Positions 34,872 through 43,226 of a stretch of 64,000 nucleotides of DNA are shown piece by piece; the first letter of the stretch is position 1, and each line of letters begins with the position of its first letter. The notes under the pieces are model-generated. The model ran no database searches. It was not told the origin of the DNA and saw nothing but the letters and a program-made list of their open reading frames with translations. The stretch spans positions 186,001 through 250,000 of the forward strand of contig CAWBEX010000002.1 in assembly GCA_963787895.1 (NCBI GenBank). Reading direction: 5' to 3'. Source of the stretch: Anderseniella sp963787895 (GTDB lineage Bacteria; Pseudomonadota; Alphaproteobacteria; Rhizobiales; Aestuariivirgaceae). Position numbers and translations under genes: made by a program.

Positions 34872-35843
34872 TTATGCAAGAGATGCACGGATTTTGTCGA
34901 TCAGCGCGTGGCGGTCATGACGCGCCTTCAGGGCGGTTTTCATATCCACCTCGATGAACTTTGCCGGTGTGTGTGGCTGCAGTTGCCCAATCAGGTCCAT
35001 GTCGGCAGAAATGATTGTGCCGACCATGAAGTATCCACCACCAGACACCGCATCACGGTGAAGCACGATGGGTTCGGTTCCACCGGGCACCTGAATGGAG
35101 CCATAGGGGTAACAGCCATCGACGATGTTGGACGGGTCAGAACCCGCACCAAATGGCGGCTCGCGGTCAACGAACTCCAGCGGGCGACCGCCGCGGAAAC
35201 GATAACCCATACGGTCAGCTTCAGGGGCAACCTTCCAGGTGTCGTCAAAAAAGTTCTTGCCTGACTGTTCGGTGATGCGGTGCCAATAGAGGCCTGGCAG
35301 CGCGCGCAGTTCAGCCGTTGCACCCGGTTTGCGACGCAGGCTTTCCGGCACTGACCGACCTTCTGCTGCACCAGCCCCCTTGCCAACCGGCAGTTCGTCG
35401 CCTGCCTGAATGGGGCGACCTTCAAACCCGCCCAGCGCACCGATTGCATAGGTAGAGCGAGATCCGAGCGCCAAGGGTACGTCGATGCCGCCGGACACAG
35501 CAATGTATATGCGCGCACCGGTTTTCAGGTAGTCAAACGACAGCACCTGACCCTTCCTGACATGGAATGATGTCCACCCCTGCCGCGGTTCACCATCCAG
35601 CTTTGGCGGCATGTCTGCCCCGGTCACGGCGACAGTTGCGTCTTGCGTAAATTTCAGCTCCGGCCCCATGAACACGGCTTCAAGAACGGCGGCACCTTCA
35701 TCATTGCCGACCAGCATGTTGGCTGATCTCAATGCCAGCCGGTCCATGCCGCCGGAAAGTGGAATGCCAAGGTGATAATAGCCTGGACGTCCAAGGTCCT
35801 GAACGGTGGTGGCGAGGCCCGGTTTAATAACCTTGATGGTCAT
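34872..35843 (-). CDS. pxpC: AHS2/PxpC-like biotin-dependent carboxyltransferase subunit
   Basis: A 323-aa AHS2 (KipA/PxpC) family protein, equivalent to the second carboxyltransferase half of urea carboxylase. VIKPGLATTVQDLGRPGYYHLG and the following SGGMDRLALRSANMLVGN, AVSGGIDVPLALGSRSTY and the GTEPIVLHRDAVSGGGYFMVG loop are typical. Its start overlaps the AHS1 stop by 4 bases. With AHS1 it should carry the carboxyl-transfer or amide-handling site; in E. coli and Bacillus PxpABC this pair helps PxpA hydrolyse 5-oxoproline. Confidence 0.9.
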   Translation of the reverse strand: MTIKVIKPGLATTVQDLGRPGYYHLGIPLSGGMDRLALRSANMLVGNDEGAAVLEAVFMGPELKFTQDATVAVTGADMPPKLDGEPRQGWTSFHVRKGQVLSFDYLKTGARIYIAVSGGIDVPLALGSRSTYAIGALGGFEGRPIQAGDELPVGKGAGAAEGRSVPESLRRKPGATAELRALPGLYWHRITEQSGKNFFDDTWKVAPEADRMGYRFRGGRPLEFVDREPPFGAGSDPSNIVDGCYPYGSIQVPGGTEPIVLHRDAVSGGGYFMVGTIISADMDLIGQLQPHTPAKFIEVDMKTALKARHDRHALIDKIRASLA

Positions 35844-36712
35844 TTCAGCACCTCCTGCAATTTGGTGTTGTAGGCGGGGATGTCCTTCTGGAATTCTGCC
35901 AGTGAGAAATCGACATCGCGTATCAGCGGTTTGAACCTGTTGGCCTCAACATCAGCCACGGCCTGGTCATATTGCTCGCGATTGATGGGTTTCCATTTCA
36001 CAATGTCGCCCGGCTTGAACAGGCACATAAAGTCTTTCAGGTAGCTGGTCTTCTGGGTCGGATCGTAGATCGGCATCGGCGTTACACCGAACATCTGATA
36101 ACCGCCTGCTCCGCGCACCGAGTAGATGCAGGAGAAGCAACCGCCATAGCCCACGGTGAGCTTTGGTGTATCGGTGCGCGGCCGCAGGTACTTGGGCACC
36201 TGGATCTGCTTTTGCCGCTCAACCATTTGATACAGGAACGGCAAGCCGGACACGAAACCAACCATCGACACGAACCAGGGCGCGCCGGAGTGCGCCTCGA
36301 TGAAGTCTTCCACGCTCGCATAGTTGTTGATGCGCGCGGCGTATTCTATGTCGGTTGAGTTCGGGTCCTGGTGGCGTTCGCGAAACCGCATCAGTGTTTC
36401 ATGGGTCCACGGGTCCTGATAGTAGACGGGGATCTCGATGATGCGTGTCTTCAGGCTACCGTCAGTGCCATCGCCCGCCAGCGCTTCCAGCCGCTTGAGC
36501 TCCGCCATCAGGTCGTCAGGCGCGATCTCGTCAGGGTTGAACTTGATCTGGAACGAGGCGTTGGCCGGGCAGATTTCAGTCACACCCTTGATATTGCTGT
36601 CACGCACCGCATTAGTGATGGACAGGCTCTTGAAGAATGCCGAGAGCGACATCTCATTTTCGACCTCAACGAAAATGTGCTCGTCACCACCGAAAGTATA
36701 TCTTGCACCCAT
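35840..36712 (-). CDS. pxpB: AHS1/PxpB-like carboxyltransferase subunit (urea-carboxylase type)
   Basis: A 290-aa AHS1-domain protein, longer than usual PxpB (about 220 aa). The second half (VPKYLRPRTDTPKLTVGYGG, then the GAGGYQMFGVTPMPIYD motif) is closer to the AHS1 region of urea carboxylase than to short PxpB. It has a GCFSC pair of cysteines in the region before that motif. The ATG at 36712 is chosen over TTG 36736 because AAGGGAG lies 8 bases before it. It overlaps AHS2 by 4 bases. Confidence 0.87.
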   Translation of the reverse strand: MGARYTFGGDEHIFVEVENEMSLSAFFKSLSITNAVRDSNIKGVTEICPANASFQIKFNPDEIAPDDLMAELKRLEALAGDGTDGSLKTRIIEIPVYYQDPWTHETLMRFRERHQDPNSTDIEYAARINNYASVEDFIEAHSGAPWFVSMVGFVSGLPFLYQMVERQKQIQVPKYLRPRTDTPKLTVGYGGCFSCIYSVRGAGGYQMFGVTPMPIYDPTQKTSYLKDFMCLFKPGDIVKWKPINREQYDQAVADVEANRFKPLIRDVDFSLAEFQKDIPAYNTKLQEVLK

Positions 36713-36732
36713 GTTGCGTCTCCCTTCGTCGG

Positions 36733-38097
36733 TCAAACCAGTTTTGAGGCATTTGCCTCAAGCCAGCCCTCGAGCCAGCGCGTGTGAAATTGTCCTGCCT
36801 TCACCGCTTCATCGCGGGCAAGTGCGATGAACAGTGGCATTGTCGTTTTCAGGCCGTCGAGCTGAAGCTCGTCAAGCGAGCGCTGCAATCTGGCAATGGC
36901 GTGTTCGCGGCTCTCACCCCAGACAATGAGTTTTGCCAGCAGCGAGTTGTAGAATGGCGGAATGGCATAGCCGGAATAGAGCATGGAATCGAAGCGGACA
37001 CCGGGGCCGCCGGGCAGCCGCATGTTGCCTATGACACCAGGGAACGGCATAAAATCCTTGGCAGGGTCTTCTGCATTGAGGCGCACTTCGATGGCGTGAC
37101 CCCTGCAGGTAATATCCGACTGTTCAAAGCGAAGTGGCTCACCGCTCGCAATGCGGATCATCTCTGCCACCAGATCAAGCCCGGTAATCCACTCGGTCGC
37201 CGGGTGCTCAACCTGGATGCGTGTATTCATCTCGATGAAATAGTAATCACCCGTATCGTCATCATAGAGGTACTCGACAGTGCCGGCACCCTTGTAGTTT
37301 ACCGCTTCGGCCAGTGCGACAGCGCTGTCACACAAGCCCTTTCGCGCCGCTTCCGGCAAGTTGAAGGCGGGCGCTTCTTCCCAGACCTTTTGTCGCCTGC
37401 GCTGCAACGAGCATTCACGCTCAAAGCAATGCACCGCTCGTGTGCCATCAGCCAGAATTTGCACCTCGATGTGGCGGGCCTTCTCAATGACCTTTTCAAT
37501 GTACAGCCCGCCGTCACCAAACGCTGCCTGCGCCTCGGCACGCGCTTGTGGCATCATGCGGTCGAACTCTTCTTGCGAATGCACAATGCGAATGCCGCGG
37601 CCACCACCGCCAGCAGATGCCTTGATCATGGCTGGAAATCCAATATCAGCAATAACCTTGTGCGCTTCGCTATCACCTTCCACCCGGCCGTCGCTGCCCG
37701 GTACGGTCGGGACCCCTGCCTTCATGGCTGCGGTGCGGGCTGACACCTTGTCACCCATCAGGCGTATTGCGTCGCCTGACGGTCCGACGAATATCAGTCC
37801 GGCTTCCACGACTGCATCAGCGAAACGGTCATTTTCCGCGAGGAAGCCGTATCCAGGGTGAACTGCATCAGCGCCGGTCTTTTTGGCCGCATCGAGAATG
37901 GCTTCAATATTCAGATAGGACTTTGCCGCCTGTGGCGGGCCAATGTTGACACTTTCATTGGCAAGCTGCACTGCAAGCGATTCAGCGTCTGCATCCGAAT
38001 GCACCTGCACTGTGGCAATGCCAAGTTCGTGGGCAGCCCGGATAATGCGAACAGCTATTTCGCCTCTGTTTGCAATGAGTAGCTTGCGGATGGTCAT
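36733..38097 (-). CDS. accC: biotin carboxylase subunit (AccC-like)
   Basis: A 454-aa ATP-grasp biotin carboxylase. IRKLLIANRGEIAVRIIRAA, HPGYGFLAEN, the Gly-rich ATP loop SAGGGGRGIRIV, and the active-site region EMNTRIQVEHPATEWITG (common form VEHPVTE) are present. The ATG at 38097 follows the biotin-carrier stop by 10 bases. It carboxylates biotin on the small carrier at 38108-38350 using ATP and bicarbonate. The partners being AHS1/AHS2 rather than AccAD argue against a fatty-acid role. Confidence 0.93.
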   Translation of the reverse strand: MTIRKLLIANRGEIAVRIIRAAHELGIATVQVHSDADAESLAVQLANESVNIGPPQAAKSYLNIEAILDAAKKTGADAVHPGYGFLAENDRFADAVVEAGLIFVGPSGDAIRLMGDKVSARTAAMKAGVPTVPGSDGRVEGDSEAHKVIADIGFPAMIKASAGGGGRGIRIVHSQEEFDRMMPQARAEAQAAFGDGGLYIEKVIEKARHIEVQILADGTRAVHCFERECSLQRRRQKVWEEAPAFNLPEAARKGLCDSAVALAEAVNYKGAGTVEYLYDDDTGDYYFIEMNTRIQVEHPATEWITGLDLVAEMIRIASGEPLRFEQSDITCRGHAIEVRLNAEDPAKDFMPFPGVIGNMRLPGGPGVRFDSMLYSGYAIPPFYNSLLAKLIVWGESREHAIARLQRSLDELQLDGLKTTMPLFIALARDEAVKAGQFHTRWLEGWLEANASKLV

Positions 38098-38107
38098 TGT
38101 GTTCTCA

Positions 38108-38350
38108 TCAGTCTTCAAGCTCTGCCAGAGGGCGCCCGGCCATCACGGCGTCTTCGTTCTCAACGAGAAATTTCACCAGCTTTCCGGCGACATCAGCCTT
38201 GACCTCATGAAATGATTTCATCACCTCAATGAGACCGATAACGTCGCCAACCGCCACATCGTCGCCTTCAGACTTGAAGAACGGTTGGTCAGGTGCAGGC
38301 TTACGGTAGAATGTACCGGGCAGTGGAGACATGATTTGTTTGGTTGCCAT
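38108..38350 (-). CDS. accB: minimal biotin carboxyl carrier protein
   Basis: An 80-aa biotinyl domain with no N-terminal extension or linker (fatty-acid AccB is about 150 aa). It starts at the domain edge (IMSPLPGTFYRKPAPDQPFF) and has the biotin-Lys in IEVMKSFHEVKA at about residue 45, where the common motif is EAMKM. It sits between PxpA and the biotin carboxylase. The best reading is a dedicated carrier for the split AHS1/AHS2 carboxylase. Confidence 0.92.
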   Translation of the reverse strand: MATKQIMSPLPGTFYRKPAPDQPFFKSEGDDVAVGDVIGLIEVMKSFHEVKADVAGKLVKFLVENEDAVMAGRPLAELED

Positions 38351-38376
38351 GGGCTTCTTCTTCCTGGTCGTTGAGC

Positions 38377-39099
38377 TTATTGATACGGCTTGATTGCCGC
38401 GCGTACCGCAGTGGCGATTTCAACCGCGTTGGGTGTGTCTGAGTGGACGCAAATGGACTGGCAGGTGACGGGAATGTCCTTCCCGCCAATCGACCTGGTC
38501 AGGCCCTCCTCTATCGCACGGACGCAGCGCGCACCTGCTTCGGCTGCGTCTTTTGCATCGTGCTCACGGGTGACGATAAGCCCACCATTGTCGTTGTAAT
38601 CAAGGTCGGCATAAAACTCTGCGACCATGGAATGCCCGCGCTTGGGATAGATTGTGTCATGCAGGGTGCCGGACATGCCCAGCAACGGGACCTTGAACAC
38701 ATCGGCAGCATCACATACCGCCTCGGCAATGTGCTCCTGCCGTGCGGCCATGCCATACAGCGAGCCATGCGGCTTGATATGGTTGAGGGCCACGCCTTCA
38801 GCCTCGAGGAAACCCTTCAGCGCGCCAACCTGATAGATGATGCAGTTGGCCATTTCCTCACGCGAAATCATCATTTCCCTGCGGCCAAAGCCCTGCAGGT
38901 CCGGCAATGAGGGGTGCGCGCCGACGCCAACGCCGTGCTTTTTGGCAAGCTGGACTGTGGACCGCATGTGGTTGAAGTCAGATGCATGAAAGCCGCAGGC
39001 TACGTTGGCAATGTCGATGAGCGGCATAAGCCCTTCATCGTCACCAATCTTGTAGAGGCCAAACGCCTCGCCCATGTCGCAATTGACCGTGACACCCAT
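38377..39099 (-). CDS. pxpA: PxpA (LamB/YcsF) 5-oxoprolinase-type subunit A
   Basis: A 240-aa LamB/YcsF protein. VNCDMGEAFG, IANVACGFHASD, GVGAHPSLPDLQGFGRR and HIKPHGSLYG give the metal/substrate residues of the family. PxpA with PxpB and PxpC forms a known prokaryotic 5-oxoprolinase. First gene of the operon, divergent from a LysR regulator. The biotin subunits inserted between PxpA and PxpB/C suggest that the reaction here includes a carboxylation step, or that the substrate is another lactam/amide. Confidence 0.92.
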   Translation of the reverse strand: MGVTVNCDMGEAFGLYKIGDDEGLMPLIDIANVACGFHASDFNHMRSTVQLAKKHGVGVGAHPSLPDLQGFGRREMMISREEMANCIIYQVGALKGFLEAEGVALNHIKPHGSLYGMAARQEHIAEAVCDAADVFKVPLLGMSGTLHDTIYPKRGHSMVAEFYADLDYNDNGGLIVTREHDAKDAAEAGARCVRAIEEGLTRSIGGKDIPVTCQSICVHSDTPNAVEIATAVRAAIKPYQ

Positions 39100-39192
39100 C
39101 TGTTCGCTCCCCGTTGTCTGCGCTTTTGTCTATTGGCAAACTGGATTGTGATGGTGCAACCAAACAATGGTATTGTAAAATCGGAAATTCAA

Positions 39193-39208
39193 TTTGGCAT
39201 TATCCAAA
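39193..39208. promoter_or_regulatory. LysR-type T-N11-A box between pxpA and lysR
   Basis: TTTGG-CATTAT-CCAAA, a symmetric T-N11-A motif in the 141-base divergent intergenic region, 33 bases upstream of the LysR ATG and 94 bases upstream of the pxpA ATG. Position and form suit autorepression by the LysR plus activation of pxpA. Confidence 0.5.
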
Positions 39209-39240
39209 AAACAGATACATATATCCAGAAGGGCATCATC

Positions 39241-40179
39241 ATGTCGCTGTCTATCAAGCAGGTTCGCTACTTCATTGCTGCTGCGGACTTCGGGCAGGTA
39301 TCGCTTGCTGCTCTGGAGCTGAATGTGTCGCAATCAGCCGTTACCGCGGCTGTTCAACAGCTTGAAGCTTCGCTGGGCGAGAAGCTGTTCGTCAGATCAC
39401 CTGCCGGTGTAACCTTGACGGCGCAGGGCAGTCGGTTCCTGCAACATGCCCGCAACATCATGGCGGTGGTCAATGAGGCCCTGGTTTCACCGCTGAGTGA
39501 AGACAATAGTCTGCAAGGCGCGATTACAGTTGGCATGTCCTACACGGTAGCGGGCTATTTCATGCCGCGCCACCATGCTCGTTTCGCTCGCACATTCCCC
39601 CGCATCCAACTCAACATGCGCGAAATGCAGCGGGAAGATATTGAAGAAGGGCTGTTGACCGGCAAAATAGATGCAGCAGTCATGTTGGTGTCAAATCTGA
39701 AAGACCGGAACAACATTGCCTATGAAACGCTTCTGCGCTCGCGCAGGCGTCTGTGGGTGCCGCCTGAGCATGCCTTGCTCGAGGCAAGCTCCATTTCGCT
39801 GGAGGATGTGGCCAGGCAGCGGTATGTCATGCTCACTGTGGACGAAGCTGACCAGACGGCGGGCAAGTACTGGCATGGCACCGGGTTACGCCCGAATGTA
39901 ATATTCGACACATCATCCGTTGAGGCGGTTCGCTCAATGGTGGCTGCCGGCATGGGTGTAACGATCCTTTCAGACATGGTTTATCGACCATGGTCACTCG
40001 AAGGTCAGAGACTGGAAACCCGAAACGTGGACGCAGATATTCCTACAATGGATGTTGGTATTGCCTGGTCAAGAGAGCGTGATCCGTCTCAGGCAACCCG
40101 CACATTCATCGACTTCCTTTCACGTGCTTTTGGCAGTTCCGGTCATGACGATCATGTGGGCGGCGGTCCTCGCGCATGA
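39241..40179 (+). CDS. LysR-family regulator of the pxpA-bioY operon
   Basis: A 312-aa LysR protein. The true start is ATG 39241 (MSLSIKQVRYFIAAADFGQ); the open frame upstream is non-coding promoter DNA. HTH about residues 17-45 (QVSLAALELNVSQSAVTAAVQQLE), then a periplasmic-binding-like effector domain with SMVAAGMGVTILSDMVY. Divergent from pxpA, the standard geometry for regulating it. The effector may be the lactam/amide substrate. Confidence 0.92.
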   Translation: MSLSIKQVRYFIAAADFGQVSLAALELNVSQSAVTAAVQQLEASLGEKLFVRSPAGVTLTAQGSRFLQHARNIMAVVNEALVSPLSEDNSLQGAITVGMSYTVAGYFMPRHHARFARTFPRIQLNMREMQREDIEEGLLTGKIDAAVMLVSNLKDRNNIAYETLLRSRRRLWVPPEHALLEASSISLEDVARQRYVMLTVDEADQTAGKYWHGTGLRPNVIFDTSSVEAVRSMVAAGMGVTILSDMVYRPWSLEGQRLETRNVDADIPTMDVGIAWSRERDPSQATRTFIDFLSRAFGSSGHDDHVGGGPRA

Positions 40180-40462
40180 TCCTTTCGTCTGCATTGGATT
40201 GATTGCATGAGCGAGGGTTTTCCGCACATCGTTACCATTCATGGGCGAACGATAGGAAAAACCGGGCAGCATCAGGGGATGTCTGGCTTGAATTCGCTCA
40301 ACGTGTTGCAGCAGGGCGCAAGGACTGGGAGGCCATTCTGCCGCCCCATTGCATCGCATGGCAGCGGTGATGTACACGCTCTTCCCGTCCGGCTTGTGAA
40401 TGCCGCAGAACGGCTGGCTGGACTTTGGTTTTGTTCTGTCGCTTACGAAAGAAAAAGGTTTT

Positions 40463-41077
40463 ATGGATCTTAATCAGGTTCGGTATTTTCTCCATCTTGC
40501 AGACACCCTCAATTTCACGGAATCAGCCAGGCGCGCCGGGGTTTCGCAGCCCAGCCTGACCCGCGCCATCCAGCGGCTGGAAGAAGAGTTGGGCGGACCA
40601 TTGCTGTATCGCGATGGCAAGGACACCCGACTGACGGCACTGGGGCGTGATTTGCAGGTGGAGTTCATGCGGATTGACCACAATCTGCAGCAGGTAAGGG
40701 AACTGGCTGAGAACTCTGTCAATGGCCGCCACCGCAATTTGAGCATTGGTGTTTCAACGACCATCACCGCCCATATGTTCACAAAGTTCTTCGACATGGC
40801 GCTGGAGCAATTGCCGGGGGTTCAGATAAAGAATGCGGCACCTGAGCCTTCGAGCATACCCACTCCAGAACCCGTTCGCGATCAGCTACTCTTTGTGGGC
40901 AACCTTAGTTATGCGCCAAACATCGACGCCCTCGATTGGTTTGTTCTGAAAATTTGGCCACAACTGATATCCAGAAAGCCCAAGCTTCAGCTTTGCGTGG
41001 CTGGCAGCCTGCCGAACTCGAAGAATTCGCTCGCTTTGCAGCTCTTCGGCTATCAAGCTCGTGTCCAACCCTACTGA
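40463..41077 (+). pseudogene. truncated LysR gene fused to a glycosyltransferase tail
   Basis: The frame starts as a normal LysR regulator (MDLNQVRYFLHLADTLNFTE, HTH SQPSLTRAIQRLEEELGG) with an AAAAAGG Shine-Dalgarno, and stays LysR-like for about 120 residues (SIGVSTTITA ... FDMALEQLPGVQIK, ending near 40830). It then becomes a GT4-type glycosyltransferase (DQLLFVGNLSYAPNIDALDW, LQLCVAG) from about 40868 and stops at 41077. The LysR effector domain and the glycosyltransferase front half are missing. A 204-residue hybrid could be made and could still bind DNA, but there is no dimer/effector domain, so a deletion-junction pseudogene is the better reading. Confidence 0.8.
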
Positions 41078-41423
41078 TCTTGGACCACTCTACGCCCGTG
41101 CACTTGCAGCCATAATACCCTTGAGGTTGGGCAGCGGAAGCCGGATCAAAATCCTTGAGGCAGGCATTAACAACGTGCCGGTTGTAACGACAAACAAGGG
41201 CGCTGAAGGGCTTTGTCTTGATGCCGGCGTCCATGCATTCATTTCAAAAGAGACACCCGCGGCTTTTCAAGCAGCCTGTCTGTCCTGTCTGGATGATACT
41301 AACCAGGCATCGAAAACAGCTTACAACTTGCATCAACTGGTACTCGAAAACTTTGCTCGTCCGAAAATTTTGCAGCAACTGACTGGTCACTTAAGTCGGT
41401 TAGCCAATTCAATCCCACGATAG
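40868..41423 (+). pseudogene. 5'-deleted, frameshifted group-1 (GT4) glycosyltransferase remnant
   Basis: The C-terminal half of a glycosyltransferase. The part to about 41050 reads in the LysR-fused frame (LLFVGNLSYAPNIDALDWFV, PKLQLCVAG). Homology continues in a different frame from about 41055 (NPTDLGPLYARALAAIIPLRLGSGSRIKILEAG, then PVVTTNKGAEGL) to the stop at 41423. A single-base gain (or two-base loss) near 41050-41058 explains the shift. SGSRIKILEA is the nucleotide-sugar-binding region of the family. Probably left from a polysaccharide cluster or genomic island. Confidence 0.8.
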
Positions 41424-41612
41424 ACGCCACGGCGGCTTTGACCCGGGCCACAGCTCCGAAGCAGTCAGCAAGAGGACAATTCAGCTACCTACTGCAGAAC
41501 ACTACGAAAACAAACTGGCCAAAAATCTGGCAACAAATGGCAACAAGTAGCCTGAACGGCGCTAGTCAAAATCAAACCGAAGGACATTGTCCAATGATTT
41601 CAAGGTGGAAAA

Positions 41613-41687
<75 letters not shown>

Positions 41688-41781
41688 GGATGCCGGAGCC
41701 GCGACCTGCGGCAGGGCAAGGCGTGCGAAACGCGCGCGATGGCCTCTATAGCGGGATGCCGTGCGGCACGCAAGACCCGCT

Positions 41782-42144
41782 TCAGGCAGCAGCGATCATG
41801 CGATCAACTTCACTCACCAGATCGCGCAAATGAAATGGCTTGGACAGGATCTTTGCCTCTTTCGGGGCTTCTGAATCCGGATGCAGGGCAACCGCAGCAA
41901 ACCCGGTTATGAACATGATCTTCAAAGACGGGTCGAGCTCGGCTGCACGCCGGGCCAGCTCGATGCCGTCCATTTCAGGCATCACGATATCGGTAAGCAG
42001 AAGATCAACCTCACGTGACTTCAACTCTTCGAACGCGCTTACCCCTTCGGCAAACGAATGTACTTCATGGCCAGCGCGCTCCAGAGCCCGCGCCAGGAAA
42101 ACACGCATGTCATTGTCATCTTCAGCAAGCAGAATTCGCGCCAT
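41782..42144 (-). CDS. cpdR: CpdR-like single-domain response regulator
   Basis: A 120-aa receiver-only protein: MARILLAEDDNDMRVFLARALE, phospho-acceptor Asp in LLLTDIVMPEMDG (about residue 51), Thr in FITGFAA and Lys in ILSKPFHL. Length and sequence match CpdR, which in alphaproteobacteria adapts ClpXP for cell-cycle proteolysis and is phosphorylated through CckA-ChpT. The ATG at 42144 has TGGAGG further upstream; a 19-codon extension of the frame is not part of the family. Divergent from the N-formylglutamate amidohydrolase. Confidence 0.9.
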   Translation of the reverse strand: MARILLAEDDNDMRVFLARALERAGHEVHSFAEGVSAFEELKSREVDLLLTDIVMPEMDGIELARRAAELDPSLKIMFITGFAAVALHPDSEAPKEAKILSKPFHLRDLVSEVDRMIAAA

Positions 42145-42336
42145 CGCCGTATACCAGCCTCCAGCAAAAACGATTGGCGGTTTGGACCGCTCAACTCCCA
42201 AAGCCGTACTATAGTGTCAAAGAGTAAACCTGATGTGAAGACAGTAGTTTGCCTGCGCGGTGCAACTTCATCAAATTGCAACTCATACTGCCAAATGGCG
42301 TTGACTGCTACCCACCGCGCAGGGCTTAATGCGGCC

Positions 42337-43215
42337 ATGACCGAGACCAGTGCTTCCAGCGGCTTTGCAATCGATTTACCCGGCATACAGACAGCGCCCG
42401 TGGTATTCAATTCGCCTCATTCTGGCAGCGTTTACAGCAAGACATTTCAGCAATCCTCACGCCTCGACCTTCTCAGTCTCAGGCGCTCGGAAGACTGTTT
42501 TGTTGACGAACTGTTCGGAACTGCCCGCTCGCTTGGTGCGCCGTTCATGAAAGCACTTTTCCCGAGGGCCTGGCTGGACCTGAACCGCGAGCCTTATGAA
42601 CTCGACCCTTCAATGTTCAAGGACAAATTGCCAGCCTATGCCAATGCGGGTTCCGTAAGGGTGGCCGGCGGCTTGGGCACTATCCCGCGTGTTGTTAGCG
42701 AAGGTGAGCAGATCTACTCCAGAAAACTGACCTGGACAGATGCAGAGGCACGCATCAGCAACTACTATTTGCCCTACCACGAAGCGCTGCGTCAACTCAT
42801 GGCCAAAACACGCCACCGCTTTCATACCGCCATCCTCATTGACTGTCACTCGATGCCCTCAGTGGCGGGCCTGTCAGGCACTGGCAGGCCGGATGTGGTG
42901 CTCGGAGACAGGCACGGCACCAGTTGTGATTCCTGGATTACCCAGCAACTTGAGGACCAACTCAGTGCCCATGGTCTCAAGGTTTCCCGCAACAGACCCT
43001 ACGCAGGCGGCTTCATCACCCAAAAGTACGGCCGCCCCCGTGAAGATGTGCATGCAATCCAGATTGAGATAAACCGGGCTCTCTACATGAATGAGTCTAC
43101 CCTCAGAAAGAACCGCGATTTCTCGCGCATGCAGACCCTGCTGCTGGATGTTATGTCCCGCTTTATTGACCGCGCGCGTGACGATTCAGCGTTGCAGGCA
43201 ATCGCAGCCGAATAG
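42337..43215 (+). CDS. N-formylglutamate amidohydrolase family protein
   Basis: A 292-aa FGase-family hydrolase. VVFNSPHSGSVYSK (metal-ligand Ser-Pro-His region), WLDLNREPYELDP, LIDCHSMPS and GRPREDVHAIQIEINRALYM are the family motifs. These enzymes release formate from N-formylglutamate (last step of one histidine pathway), but no hut genes are nearby, so another N-acyl substrate is possible. The ATG at 42337 is preferred; the 93 upstream codons overlap the cpdR promoter and 5' region. Confidence 0.87.
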   Translation: MTETSASSGFAIDLPGIQTAPVVFNSPHSGSVYSKTFQQSSRLDLLSLRRSEDCFVDELFGTARSLGAPFMKALFPRAWLDLNREPYELDPSMFKDKLPAYANAGSVRVAGGLGTIPRVVSEGEQIYSRKLTWTDAEARISNYYLPYHEALRQLMAKTRHRFHTAILIDCHSMPSVAGLSGTGRPDVVLGDRHGTSCDSWITQQLEDQLSAHGLKVSRNRPYAGGFITQKYGRPREDVHAIQIEINRALYMNESTLRKNRDFSRMQTLLLDVMSRFIDRARDDSALQAIAAE

Positions 43216-43226
43216 GACAGGCCAGC

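Noticed and set aside
41528..41546. Doubled TGGCAACAA as a CRISPR-like or repeat-array signal
   Set aside because: Only two units and no spacers; more likely part of integrase/att-associated debris.
42058..42336. 93-codon N-terminal extension of the N-formylglutamate amidohydrolase
   Set aside because: It overlaps the start and promoter of divergent cpdR and lacks family similarity.
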